Shown piece by piece: positions 12,277 to 21,685 of a DNA stretch of 64,000 nt. A program made the translations under genes and the position numbers. Source of the DNA: Siphlonurus alternatus. Taxonomy: Eukaryota > Arthropoda > Insecta > Ephemeroptera > Siphlonuridae. The stretch spans positions 19,501,482-19,565,481 of the forward strand of contig OX463787.1 in the NCBI GenBank assembly GCA_949825025.1, read 5' to 3'. How positions within the stretch are numbered: position 1 is the stretch's first letter; every line of letters starts with the position of its first letter. Below the pieces are notes generated by a model. It saw only the letters and a program-made list of their open reading frames with translations. It was not told where the DNA came from and made no database searches.

Positions 12277-15200
12277 GTATTTTTTTTTTTTATTGGAGGA
12301 ATTTAATAGCTAGAGCTAGGCCTTGTAGGAGCCATCAATTTCCGTGTGCAGACTACCAATGCTGAGATGCATGAGCACGGCCCATAGGTCTGCACGGCCC
12401 ACGGGCCCGCCCGTGCAGATCCGTGCGCGGGCCCGCAGAACCTAAGCCGTCTCGGCGCCCTCCCTGCTGCTGGTAAAGCTCAAGCTGACCATCCTCACTT
12501 GCCTCGCTGCTTGCTGGCGAGCAAGCTAGGTGCAGTCCCGAACAATGGGACAATGCACAGTACATCCGAGGAGAAAAAAATTCAGCAAGAGGGCTTGTGA
12601 CAAAGTGGGGAAATATAGTGTGTAATTTTCTTACTTGTAAAGTCCTTAAAACATTGCTGTACAGTATCCATATTAACTTGTTCATCAGAGAATATATATA
12701 TAATTAATATTATAGAGTTAAAAATTAAATATCCTTTAAAGTTTTGTAAAAATGTTGGAACAAAATTCCTCCAATCAGTATTTTTCGAAACGCAAACGTT
12801 GCGCCTCTGGTGGCCGGCTACGTAGCGACAGTCCTTAATGTGTAAAAACGTAAACACAAACTATATATGGAGCATTCTTTATAATTTAAAAGAAGACTGA
12901 AGGGAAATAACAAAGACTTACTGTTCCAATGCTGCTGGTTCGATATGGGTCAAATTTCAAATTCCATAGACAAACTGGGTTTACAGTGTCAGTATATTGA
13001 ACTGGAGACTCTAGTTCCAGAAATGCAACATCAGTACCATGATCTTTATTTTCAAGATATGATGGATGAATTACCACGTTCTGAACCTGTTGGAAAAAAA
13101 ATTTAAACTTATTAATTTAGTAATGACTTTCCTAGTGTGCTTACTATTAATTATTGTTGTTCAAAACATTCGCAATGATTTCACAATAAACAAAGTATAT
13201 ATTTATGTAAATATGGACCAACAAGTACTAAAAATAAATAAATTTAAAATGCATATCAATGGTTTCTTTGAGAAAGCACTCGTTTGCAATTTTCAGATTG
13301 AAGAAAATGATGGGTTCGCCTATAATGATAAATGACAATTTTTTTTTTTGCAAAGTTATATCCGTCATTTTCCGGCTTTCCTGATAGTTTTTCAGTGGAA
13401 CCATAGATGATTTATTATTAAAGAATGAAAAAAGTCAATTTTTTGTAATTATTGTTCACTTCTACAAAAAATAAAAATAGTCAAGGAAACTCAACGTATT
13501 TTGTGACACAAAATAAAATATAATTAGAAAAAGGGAAAGAAAAAATTAGAAAAGATTGTGATAAATATTGGAAATAAATTACTCAGGATTGTATTATTTT
13601 TATAACATGTATTCAAAATAAATGTGAAATCGTTGTAAAAAAGATTTAACCACTGAGCAGCAATCTAAAATTGGAAATAAATTACTTAGGCTTGTATTAT
13701 TTTTATAACATGTTTCAAAATAAATGTGAAATCTTTGTAAAAAAGATTAAACCACTGAGCAGCAATCTAAAACATTGGATTACCGGTTCACTGCAAAACC
13801 CCATTACATTAAAGTGCCTCGTTTCACTATTTTTTTTTTTTTAATTTTTCTTTTGTTTTAAGTATTTTATTATTAAATTATGTACAAATACAGTCAAACC
13901 TAGGCCCTAAATGAAGCCTTATCGGTTGGAACTGAGTTACATACAATAAAATTATTCAACACGTATAAACCAAAGCTTAAACAAAATTACCTACATTTTT
14001 TAATAATAACAATACAAAACATTACCAAAAGATAAAAAAAAAAAAAAAAAAATAAGCACGAACAAATTTAAACCCTTCAACATCAACGGAAGCGCAAATA
14101 CAATTCATAGAATGGTATTACAGCTCACATTAACGCAAATTATTTAATATAATTATGCTTTCTCAGCATTTTTTTCAATAACGTTTTTTGGTCAATTGAT
14201 CTACGTAATATTTATCGGTATTTTGTTCTAAATTTTTGGTAGCACAAAATTCCATGTTCTTTCTCCAAATCTATTATTACTTCTTGGAGTTGCAGCAGGT
14301 TCATTTAAAAGAGTCCTAGTATTATGATAATGTACTCTAGGCTCTAAATTTTTCATATCCTTAAATTTTTCAATAGTAAGCACTAATTTTGTTAATTCAT
14401 TGACTGGTAAAACATTGAAATATTTAAAATAAATCACGTCACAATCACATTTTTGTAACCCTTTTTAATTCTTTTTAAAATCCTTAGTTGCAAATTTTTT
14501 AAATTAGTTAAATTACCTGATTTTGTAAAACCCCATGCGAGTACTCCATACGAAATTATTGTGTGACCAAGTGCAAAATTAACATTTCTTAACATTTAAA
14601 TGCTCTATCATTTTATTTAGCTGCAAACCATTGCCAAACTTTAGTTAACTCATACAAGCTGCAAGTAAAACACATCTTGAAATGCGCCAAAGTTTGGCAT
14701 GTTCGGAAATGCCTGAATGGAAGGATTCTTATTGCAAAGAAGGAAAATATAAAGATAGAAAAATTGTTGAAAAAAATAAAAAAGTTAATATGTTCTTTTG
14801 ATTCACAAGATCTCAATCTTTCTTTTGACATTTTGGTACTGAATGACACTTACAAATCTTCGCTGTACGCCATTTTCTTGTTCCCAGTTCTGACTCCTGC
14901 TCCTTCCCATTACCAATAAAATATCTGATCCATTTAACGTGTAGTCTCCTCTTTCTAGGGAATAAACCCTTACGCAATGTGCAGCTGTGGAGTAAATGAA
15001 AATAATTAAAAAAAAAGCCGTCTTTGATGTAAAATTACATATTTCATGCTTGAACTAATATTGTAGTTTAAAGTAAAGTAAAGTAAATGTATCATAGTAT
15101 TAAAATTTTTCAATAATTTTGATTATTTATTTTATATAAGCTTTTTTGATTGAATGAGTTTCATAACTAAATTTTCATACAAAGTTAAATTTCTATTGTT

Positions 15201-17816
15201 ACAATGATAACTCTATAAAGACATGTACTGTATATGTGGAGCATTCTATAAACATAAATATGAAGAGGTAGTGTAATACTGATTATGTAAGTAACTGGAC
15301 AGCACAAACTTTACTTCTCCTCTGTTTGTAGATATATTCTTGCAGTCTATAGAGGCGTGGGTAACCAAAACTCTTTGTGTATCGATGGACTTAACACTCA
15401 TCTTAAATTTTCCTACATTTGGAAGCGATACTGGCTCTTATGCACGATGCGTTTAACCCAGTTTCTAACCACGTTTAGCTTAACCACGTTTATCTAAACC
15501 ACGTTTAACTATATCTGTTTTACAAGTTAAAGCATCTAATAAACGTGGTTAACTGAAACGTGGTTAGAAACCTGGCTAACTGCTTCGTGAATTGCACCCA
15601 ATATATCTGTGTCTATTGAAGCTGCAGCTCTAGCAAATGAGAAAGGGGTAAAGTTTATGCTGTCCAAAGGTGTACATCTAAAATTAATAACTCAAAATAT
15701 GTACCATCAAAAGTCCTTTGTTGTCAGGGTAGAAAGATGCATTCCCAATTTCTAGCTTATCACAGAGCTCTGGATTGTCTGTTATGTCATCTATGCCAGC
15801 CACTTGCTTGCTTGATAGTTCTGATTTCTCTCTAACTGGTCGGCATTGATGAGACAGCAAAATTAATACCCTTTTGGTACATATTTTGAGTAAATGATGT
15901 ACGTGGAAGTAGCGTCTAAATAATGCATTCCATAAACACAAATAAGAAATAAAGTAACTTACCAGTGATAACAAGATGTTTGCTGACAAGAGATCCTCCG
16001 CACTTGAACTCAGGATTGCCATTCTCCTGATGAAACAGAGCTACGATCCATGGCCAACGTTTAGGATCTAACACCGGCTTACCACCCACTATCAGGTCCT
16101 TGTGTTGATGATGTATTCCACAGTGATGAGCTAAGGTGACAGAAAAATATGAAGAAACATTTACTGAGAGGATTGATTAACTTTATAACCGGTAGCTTCT
16201 GACGTTATCGTGACGCCATTGTCGTAACTCAGATACGTCACACATGACATGTTAAGTTCATTTGATTAGCTAGATGATAATAGTAACAGTGTACATTCAA
16301 GAAAAGGTGTGTACAGAGCTACAACTGAGACAAAATAGAGGCCTCTTTGTCTCTTTGTCTTATGGGTCCTTCAATTTAGTTCCAGTTCTTCTTCCCGATC
16401 CGTTTTTGAGAATAGTCCATATTGCAGAATGTACCCAATGCGATGTTGTATTGTTCTTGTAATTAGCTAATCAAAGTTAGGAGGGACTTGTAAAGGATTA
16501 TGGATGAACAATAGGCAGGATTTCAGTTTATGAGATTAGGTATCAAAGATAAGAAGGTGATGATTGGAAAGCCAAAATGCAAGGTATGTGGTGATGCTGC
16601 CGGGGCAAGTATGACTATGGGGCATGGAGTGCAGAAATGTATGTTGATAATGCAGGCGCTAACATGAAGAAGATGAAATAGGAATTTGAAGCAGTCACGT
16701 GACGGTTTCTTAGCCGACCGTGAGCAGGTCCAAGAAATTTTGATTGTGGGGATACGGTGAGGCGGAACATGATAAATATGAAACAAATTGACTAAGGAAA
16801 AAGATAATTAATAAATAGTTAAGACAGGGATGGTTACCAGGATGAGGACAGATAATTTGAGCAGAGCGTCGGACGACAGTATTGCAAGCTTTCAACCATT
16901 CTGGATTAATCCTCAATTTAGTTTTACCGAAAAAATGAGTGGCCACTATAAACCAATCACCGTTGGTATCATTAACAAAGACGTCATCCGAGCAGTTTCC
17001 AATCGCTGATCACCAAATATCTAAGATGACGTCACCGATGATGAAATTAACGGTGATTTGTTGACAGTGGTGTGACCACTAATAATTCCGTGGAACTAAA
17101 TTTAAGGTTCATAAAATTGCTACCCATAAGAAACGGAGGTCTCTATAGTGCCTCCATAGGTTCATTTTATAGGGCACGCTACACATTCCATTAGCATTTC
17201 CAATTGTCAACGAGAATTGTCGAACATCGAGATTCATCAATCCGACGATGTAAGCCATCCGTCCAGTATAAAATATAGTCGTTTAGAACAATGGGTTGTG
17301 AATTAATGGACTATAATTTCTGAAAAGGCAATTTGCATGAATAGTACAATAACCTCAATTTATTGCAAAAATAGATAAAGGGTGCAAATTTGTGCTATTA
17401 CAATTTTTTATAGTGAAGAAACTATTTAAAAAATATATATTGAAAATTTTTCTTGTGAAATCAAGAAGCGGCACATTGTATGAAATTTAAATGAATTGCT
17501 CCTCATTACTCATTAAAAAAATACTTTTAATAACTTCTCAATATCAGTTTCTGGTTTGTAAGGGACATTATATAAATCAGAGTAGAATTAATATGTATCT
17601 AAAATCTATTTCTATAATACTTTTTTACGTCTTTACTAAATGTATTGCATTTATAAACCCTTAACAAAATTTGTGCTAAAACTCAAATCTCTGTAATTAT
17701 TATCATGCAACAAATTAAACTGCTGTTAATTTGGGCCTTACACTTAAAGACTTACCTTGTATTACGGTGAAAACAAATGACACTGCTACTGCGATGAATG
17801 TAATCACAATCGTCAT
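7752..17816 (-). CDS. Secreted serine protease with C-terminal C-type lectin domain, nine exons
   Basis: Joining nine exons with GT-AG introns gives 1341 nt, 446 aa plus stop, with consistent phases throughout. Exons: 17816-17756, 16130-15963, 14984-14854, 13086-12922, 10384-10225, 9976-9749, 9019-8961, 8583-8457, 7993-7752. Residues 1-21 are a signal peptide and 22-33 a very short propeptide with one Cys (C24). The chymotrypsin-fold protease starts at I34-V-G-G, with catalytic H79 (TAAHC), D139 (TDVAFLEL) and S237 (GDSGSG), and runs to about residue 295. A C-type lectin domain fills about 305-446, with C335, C413, C431, C439, QPN at 400-402 and WRDD at 426-429. It is probably a secreted, lectin-targeted protease acting in immunity or coagulation. 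That role is inferred from family, not shown. The lectin domain follows the protease here, whereas horseshoe-crab factor C has it before. Repeats occupy several introns. Confidence 0.92.
8457..8583 (-). CDS. Exon 8: N-terminal half of the lectin domain
   Basis: 127 nt, acceptor AACTAG, donor GTGAGT. It encodes residues 325-366, including the typical C-type lectin stretch TWYEAQRFC (C335) followed by ELASLTTKEEN. Confidence 0.9.
8961..9019 (-). CDS. Exon 7: linker and first strand of the lectin domain
   Basis: 59 nt, acceptor TTACAG, donor GTGAGT. Residues 305-324, with the hydrophobic strand KYYYFEQSR that normally opens a C-type lectin fold. An alternative acceptor 4 nt inside (GTTAG) gives a stop at once, which fixes the boundary. 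Confidence 0.88.
9749..9976 (-). CDS. Exon 6: catalytic serine exon
   Basis: 228 nt, acceptor TTTCAG, donor GTAAGT. Encodes GTGPCNGDSGSG (S237) and the end of the protease domain (RGLVS..., LFTDMANLLPWL). The specificity-pocket position 189 (chymotrypsin numbering) aligns with Gly231, not Asp, so trypsin-like Arg/Lys preference is not expected. The usual W-G after VS is K-S. Confidence 0.92.
10225..10384 (-). CDS. Exon 5: VVGWG and EKC region of the protease
   Basis: 160 nt, acceptor TCTGCAG, donor GTAAGA. Residues 176-228: VVGWGRD, then a linker, KCLASN and FCAGRRDG. The Cys pattern matches chymotrypsin-family C168/C182. Confidence 0.92.
11486..11543. repeat. (TA)n microsatellite in intron 4
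   Basis: TA dinucleotide run adjoining the 3' tail of the minus-strand 5S-SINE at 11571-11933. It may have grown from that SINE's TA-rich tail. Confidence 0.85.
11571..11933 (-). mobile_element. 5S rRNA-headed SINE in intron 4, near full length
   Basis: On the minus strand: GGCGCAGTGCATTGACCGGT, then TCTCGTTAGATCACCGAAG and GGTTAGTACTTGGATGGGTG (5S A box to C box), the GCTTTCCACCCAGTGCAGTG segment, the shared core, and the tail GAGCTATAAGCTCTAAGGGG. It is in the same orientation as the host gene, so its Pol III-type promoter and tail lie in the sense transcript. ORFs seen across it are chance frames through the SINE. Confidence 0.9.
12340..12570. other. GC-rich island in intron 4
   Basis: A compositional outlier in an AT-rich intron, with runs such as CACGGGCCCGCCCGTGCAGA and CGGGCCCGCAG that form short inverted repeats. 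Just beyond, on the minus strand near 12672-12630, an ATG (MDTVQQCFKDFT) is followed by a good donor (ACAA|GTAAGA). It could be a nested first exon or part of a mobile element. Not resolved. Confidence 0.35.
12922..13086 (-). CDS. Exon 4: catalytic aspartate exon
   Basis: 165 nt, exactly 55 codons, phase 0 on both sides. Acceptor CCAACAG, donor GTAAGT. Residues 121-175 include VIHPSY, TDVAFLEL (D139) and NPVCLW. C154 in this stretch could pair with propeptide C24, as in chymotrypsin. That pairing is inferred. Confidence 0.92.
13566..13772. repeat. Two-copy tandem repeat of about 103 bp in intron 3
   Basis: The unit from TTGGAAATAAATTACT to CACTGAGCAGCAATCTAAA appears twice in a row with few differences (a TCAG/TTAG change, a small indel at GTATTC/GTTTC). 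Confidence 0.9.
13829..14620 (-). pseudogene. 5'-truncated LINE fragment in intron 3 (C-terminal reverse transcriptase region)
   Basis: Minus-strand translation gives GHTIISYGVLAWGF then LKNLQLRILKRIKK, the region that follows the catalytic core in jockey/I-type reverse transcriptases. After a one-base frame shift near 14450 it continues YFNVLPVNELTKL...NTRT...RTWNF to about 14228. The 3' end is A-rich, with a poly(A) run at 13829-13840 (plus-strand T run). It is a dead-on-arrival insertion with the same transcriptional orientation as the host gene. Clade is a guess. Confidence 0.7.
14854..14984 (-). CDS. Exon 3: catalytic histidine exon (below ORF-size cutoffs)
   Basis: 131 nt, acceptor ACTCCACAG, donor GTAAGT, phase 1 in and phase 0 out. 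With the last base of exon 2 it rebuilds TAAHC (H79), then the loop SLERGDYTLNGSD and the strand LLVMGRS. The match to the active-site His motif and both splice signals makes this short exon secure. Confidence 0.92.
15441..15596. mobile_element. 156 bp MITE in intron 2 with repeated AACCACGTTTA motif
   Basis: Inverted ends TGCACGATGCGTTTAACC and its imperfect complement GGCTAACTGCTTCGTG-AATTGCA. AACCACGTTTA or its complement occurs five times. Short and non-coding, on the intronic side of exon 3. Confidence 0.65.
15705..15835 (-). other. 131-nt exon-like cassette in intron 2, possible alternative exon
   Basis: The minus strand has an open stretch after a CAG acceptor at 15838-15836 and before a weak GT donor (GATG|GTACAT). 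It has the same length (131 nt) and same phases (1 in, 0 out) as exon 3, and is less AT-rich than the surrounding intron. It would encode 43 residues from VREKSELSS to KGLLM, without a catalytic His and without clear similarity to exon 3. It could be a mutually exclusive exon giving an inactive protease-like protein, or it may be chance. Confidence 0.3.
15963..16130 (-). CDS. Exon 2: propeptide and start of the protease domain
   Basis: 168 nt, acceptor CACCTTAG, donor GTAAGT. Completes Ala21 and encodes HHCGIHHQHKDL, then IVGGKPV and the WPWIVALFH strand through CGGSLVSKHLVIT. The activation bond is Leu33-Ile34, not the usual Arg/Lys-Ile. Confidence 0.92.
17756..17816 (-). CDS. Exon 1: start codon and signal peptide
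   Basis: 61 nt from ATG at 17816 to donor CAAG|GTAAG. Encodes MTIVITFIAVAVSFVFTVIQ, a textbook hydrophobic secretion signal. The ATG lies about 40 nt from a TATA-like element, and no upstream in-frame exon is needed because the signal peptide is complete. Confidence 0.85.
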
Positions 17817-17854
17817 TCTTGAGCCGCACAGCATCTGCTTGCAGGATACAGTTT

Positions 17855-17868
17855 GTATATATATTATA
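17855..17868 (-). promoter_or_regulatory. TATA-box-like element of the protease-lectin gene
   Basis: TATAATATATATAC on the gene's strand, about 40-50 nt upstream of the ATG, implying a 5' UTR of roughly 10-20 nt. AT-rich background makes such motifs common, so the support is positional. Confidence 0.4.
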
Positions 17869-17974
17869 CAAAAAAGCACTACGGAAAATAAAAATTGATA
17901 TCATCCTTAACCCTATCATTACCATGGCACTTTTTCTGTCAATCACTTTACATAGGAGGGAGGGGGGTCTAAAC

Positions 17975-18595
17975 GATTGACCTCAGTTACTACACGAATA
18001 AAAGAAAATTTCTGTCAGACGGAACAGAATAAAATATATTTTGAAATTTTGAGAAGGATCTAAATTTTAATTGCTTATGGTTTGAGCAGATTTAAAGGGG
18101 TGGTTTTCTCACAATATCTCCACTTCTAATTTTCGTCAATAAGATCGGTATTACACGATACGATTTTTCTAATTATTGCATACAATTTTTCAATGCATGA
18201 AAACTTCAACTCCATTTGCTATTATGAAGAAAAATTTTCTTTTAAGGATAATTGTAAGCAAAATTGTAACGGGTAATACATGCTTAAAGCCGGTATTACA
18301 CCATACAATTTTTCTAACTATTGAATACAATTTTTCCTTACAAGAAAATTTCATCTCCATACAAACAAATGGAGTTCAAATTTTCTTGCAAGGAAAAATT
18401 GTATTCAATAGTTAGAAAAATTGTTTCGTGTAATGCCGGCTTAAGGCTAATGTTAAAATCCTACCTCAGTTTTCTCAAAACTGTTTATACTTCAAAATTT
18501 GCATAGCAAATTTTGATGGCGAGTTCGAAGTTCTCTGCAAATCTTGTTCAATTCAAGGGGGCCGATTCCGAGATTTCCATCAACTGAGGTCAATC
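17975..18595. mobile_element. MITE with GATTGACCTCAGTT ends, carrying a nested hairpin MITE
   Basis: It starts GATTGACCTCAGTTACTAC and ends CAACTGAGGTCAATC, inverted repeats of about 14 bp. Internal blocks (CTTATGGTTTGAGCAGATT, GGGGGCCGATTC) match the uninterrupted family members at 29021-29347 and 50109-50438. A nested element at about 18144-18445 explains the extra length. Confidence 0.8.
18144..18445. mobile_element. Nested hairpin MITE with CGGTATTACAC ends
   Basis: CCGGTATTACACCATACAAT at about 18280 is the reverse complement, with a few changes, of the sequence ending GTGTAATGCCGG at about 18440, and the two arms fold back over about 80 bp each. A second partial copy of the same end begins at 18145. 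It is absent from the related MITEs at 29021 and 50109, which act as empty sites. Confidence 0.75.
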
Positions 18596-19147
18596 CTTAA
18601 GTAAAAAGTTAAAGATTTTTCTTTAAAATATTTTGATCTGAATTATAATTGCTGTGTGGCTTACCAAAGATTTTAATTTTTACAGAAGTTTTTAAAGCAA
18701 TATTTTACACTTTTTCCCGGTTTAAATGATTTACAGGTCGTAATGACTCATCCCTTCCATTTGGTAATGATAGAGTTAACGGTATATAATATATATATAT
18801 ATATATATCATTACAACTTTTAAAATTAAAAGGTTATTTTTTAAACTTTAAAAATATTACTACTGCATTTCTTTTTTCAATTTTTGTAGCGTGAACTGAA
18901 CTCTAAAATTAATTATATAAATGAAATTATATAATACAGTAAAAGAGCGGTCCGAAACCTCCGAACGCCCATCAATTCATCAAATTATCCTTATGGAATA
19001 ATTGTCGTAATAATAATGGTGTTAAAATTTAAAGACACTTCTAGAATTAATTTAAAAAAAAAAAACAAATAAAAAATAACTTAACAAAATATTGAAATAA
19101 CAGAATATGGTTATAATTTGCAATAAAAATATAATTTATAATGTTAT
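18596..19147. other. AT-rich intergenic sequence
   Basis: Contains a short (TA)n run near 18785-18810. No gene or clear repeat seen. Confidence 0.5.
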
Positions 19148-19322
19148 ATAAGTTTGTCCAAAGCTTACTTGACAGTGTGCAAAAAAAGGTAAAAAAAAAA
19201 GTGAAACCACTATGAATTACATTCTGCCTTTTCGCTAAAACAAAACTACTTATTATTTGTAAGGTTTAGTGCACGCGGCCTCTAAACATCATTTATGTTT
19301 TTTATAGGATAGTATAGTCGTA
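19148..19322 (+). repeat. Dispersed repeat R200, diverged copy
   Basis: Shares an ordered set of blocks with later copies: GTCCAAA-CTTAC, GTGAAACCA, ATTACATTCTGCCTTTTCGCTA, AAACTACTTATTATTTGTAAGG, TAGTGCACGCGGCCTCTA, GATAGTATAGTCG. The other copies lie at 26520, 27605, 28262 and 31116 and in copy B. This is the only copy outside the segmental duplication. Confidence 0.65.
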
Positions 19323-20600
19323 CCAGTATGTGTGTAGTACCGGATACGTAAATTTTTTATTGTAATTTTTATATTATACGCAACTGAAAAAACTGGATAA
19401 TACTTCATTATTATTTAATTTTTGTAACGATGACAATCTGATGTTTATGCTGTAAAGAAATGTAACTACTTCCAGTGGCACGTTATTTTAAGACAAGTGT
19501 GTAATATTATATATATTCAATCAATACAGAATAAATTTTAGTTATATATTTAAATTTTAATTAATTATACATTATTATATTGCTTTTGTTAAAAAGCCTA
19601 ATATCCGTAGTTCAAATTACCGATTTTTGACCTAAACTTCTTTTAAACGTCAGCGTTGTGACATATCAGGATTCCGACAGGGCATTGCTTTGGTGGCAAA
19701 AAAGCTGCTGGGTTGAACGTCGCTGTTAATCTGTTCTGCCAGAAAAAAAATTCTTTGTATGCCAACAATTCCAACACACTCGTAGAATCCAGTGTGTGTT
19801 TATTTAATGAAGCGCTTGGCTACAAAAGTTTGGCAGTTCCTTGGATCAAACGAATGACTATTCAATGGGAAGTATCCATCTTGACGTCACCAACCACCAA
19901 CCATTTGTCCTACTATTTACTACCAAACAATAATTGTACGCACGTAAGATCCTATACGGAACAATTTTTCGATCGCAAATTTTTAACCCCGTAAATAAAT
20001 TGGTTGCAAATTTAATGTGCGAATTGGCACTAACTTTTTACGATAGCTGCTATGAAAACTTTGGCCGTGTCTCATTTAAAGAATGCGAACTAAAAGTGTA
20101 TACACTTCAAATACTAATTTAGTATATTATATACTTATTTTAAATGAGACAACTTTACTGTAAACTAGCGCCAACACTTCGTAGTGTCAAAAGTTGGAAA
20201 CATTTGCATCAGCTGATCAATGTTAAAAAATTTAGTGTCTGTGTTAGTGTTTAAAATTGCTATTTCAAACACTAAATACTAGACCCTTCAAACCCTTCAA
20301 ATACTTGAACACTTGCGTTAATTGAGACAACAGTTAGTGTCAATATGGCGTCAACACTTCAAAAAATTGACAATCGATAATGTGTTTAGTGTGCATTTTT
20401 GTGTATTGGCATTCATTCTTTATTATAAGATGCAGTTCAGTTTTTAAAATCAGCAAACAAACATTGTTCAATTACAACATGGCAAACAAATCGGCTGGTG
20501 GATACGGAGCAAAGATGCATAACGCTCCGTTTAGTGCCCGGGTGTACAGATATGTTTATAACATTTTATAACACACTTCAGTGTATTGTCAAAAATGATT
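19323..20600. other. Intergenic sequence with weak repeat traces
   Basis: Between 20068 and 20332 the ends GTCTCATTTAAAG and TTAATTGAGAC are imperfect inverted repeats, suggesting an old MITE. At 20500-20545 GCAAAGATGCATAACG and AGTGCCCGG resemble a minus-strand tRNA-SINE head. ORFs of 62-93 codons in this stretch have no recognisable domains. Confidence 0.4.
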
Positions 20601-21014
20601 GAATATTAAATTTTAAAAAAAATATCAAATAGTTAAATATTTTGTTCAATTTGTTGATAGACTACTAGTCATTTAAAAATCCTATTTTATTGTATTAAAA
20701 TCTTTGTAAGTAGTTTTTTTAATTATATGTAATAATAATTTCTAGTTTAGATGGGTGTGACGGGGATATTTTTATTATTTTCTTAGTCCGTGGGTACTTT
20801 TAATTTTATCATTAATTTAAACAATTTATTTTGTAATTTATGATTAAATTTTGTGTTGTATTGCTTGATTTATTTAAGGTAAATATTTGAAGGAAAAAGA
20901 AAAACGTATTTTATTTTAATTGTGAGTTGTTCACTGTACATTTTATTATAGTTATCATTGAACAACTTTTTATTATTTCCAGAAAAATTGATATCTTTGT
21001 ACAAGCATTGTTAA

Positions 21015-21476
21015 AGGTGAACTGAAGGGATTGCTTTTTTTTCCCATTAGGGAACCTTATACTACCTATCCCATCCATCTGCACTAATTTTTTCATGGCA
21101 GATACTTATTGTGCTGCTGTAGGACAATTAGTGAAAAAGTGAAGTTGTGACGTATCAGCGACGGTTGGTTGACTTAAAACTCGCCGCCGTGAAAAAACAC
21201 ACGAGCGACCGCGGAAACTGCCGAGGGAGCGGCGATCGCGAGCCGATCGCCACTCCCTCGGCAGTTTCCGCGGTCGCTCGCGGTCGCTCGTGTGTTTTTT
21301 CACGGCGGCGAGTTTTAAGTCAACCAACCGTCGCTGATACGTCACAACTTCACTTTTCACTAATTGTCCTACAGCAGCACAATAAGTATCAGCCATGAAA
21401 AAATTAGTGCAGATGGATGGGATAGGTAATATAAGGTTCCCTAAAGGGAAAAAAAAGCAATCCCTTCAGTTCACCT
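21015..21476. mobile_element. 462 bp near-perfect palindromic element with TTAA target
   Basis: Ends AGGTGAACTGAAGGGATTGC and its reverse complement, with arms of about 225 bp that stay paired to a small centre near 21245. The right arm has one extra 10 bp unit (CGGTCGCTCG). TTAA flanks both sides (21011-21014, 21477-21480), and copy B has a single TTAA in the uninterrupted sequence. TTAA suggests piggyBac-type transposition, but the repeat phase also permits a TA or 3 bp target. Overlapping ORFs on both strands only reflect the palindrome. Confidence 0.92.
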
Positions 21477-21533
21477 TTAAATAATATTTCTTATATTTTT
21501 AACGAAGCATTTAAATAACACAATGTACTATAC

Positions 21534-21544
21534 TTAAAATATAA
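21534..21544 (+). repeat. LINE target-site duplication, left copy
   Basis: TTAAAATATAA here and at 26497-26507, single in the copy-B empty site. The first T's could come from the (ATT)n tail, so the true length is 8-11 bp. Confidence 0.85.
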
Positions 21545-21566
21545 GTATAGTATAGTATAAATATAT

Positions 21567-21685
21567 GTCTACGGCCATATCACGTTGAATGCACCGGTTC
21601 TCGTCCGATCACCGAAGTTAAGCAACGTCGAGCGCGGTTAGTACTTGGATGGGTGACCGCCTGGGAATACCGCGTGCTGTAGATG
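21567..21685 (+). rRNA. 5S rRNA-derived sequence at the LINE 5' end
   Basis: 119 nt running from GTCTACGGCCATATCACG through GTTCTCGTCCGATCACCGAA and GGTTAGTACTTGGATGGGTG to CGCGTGCTGTAGAT. All parts of metazoan 5S are present, including the helix I pairing of GTCTAC with GTAGAT and the A box, intermediate element and C box. No T-run terminator follows, so Pol III would read through. It is part of the LINE insertion (see the empty site), so it is not an ordinary chromosomal 5S gene. It may act as the element's promoter or be a template-switch capture. Confidence 0.9.

Noticed and set aside
15684..16022. 112-codon minus-strand ORF starting MAILSSS
   Set aside because: Its first part is exon 2 of the protease read in the wrong frame, and the real exon 2 splices at 15963. 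Only the 15705-15835 portion is kept, as a tentative cassette.
19713..19994. 93-codon plus-strand ORF
   Set aside because: Fairly balanced composition, but no domain, no splice partners and no repeat support. Left unannotated.
21106..21398. Overlapping 83-96 codon ORFs on both strands
   Set aside because: They lie inside a near-perfect palindrome, so each strand repeats the other's frame. No domain is recognisable.
21567..21685. Functional chromosomal 5S rRNA gene
   Set aside because: The duplicated locus lacks it precisely together with the LINE, no T-run terminator follows, and it is a single copy. It is better read as part of the LINE, although the sequence itself is nearly intact.
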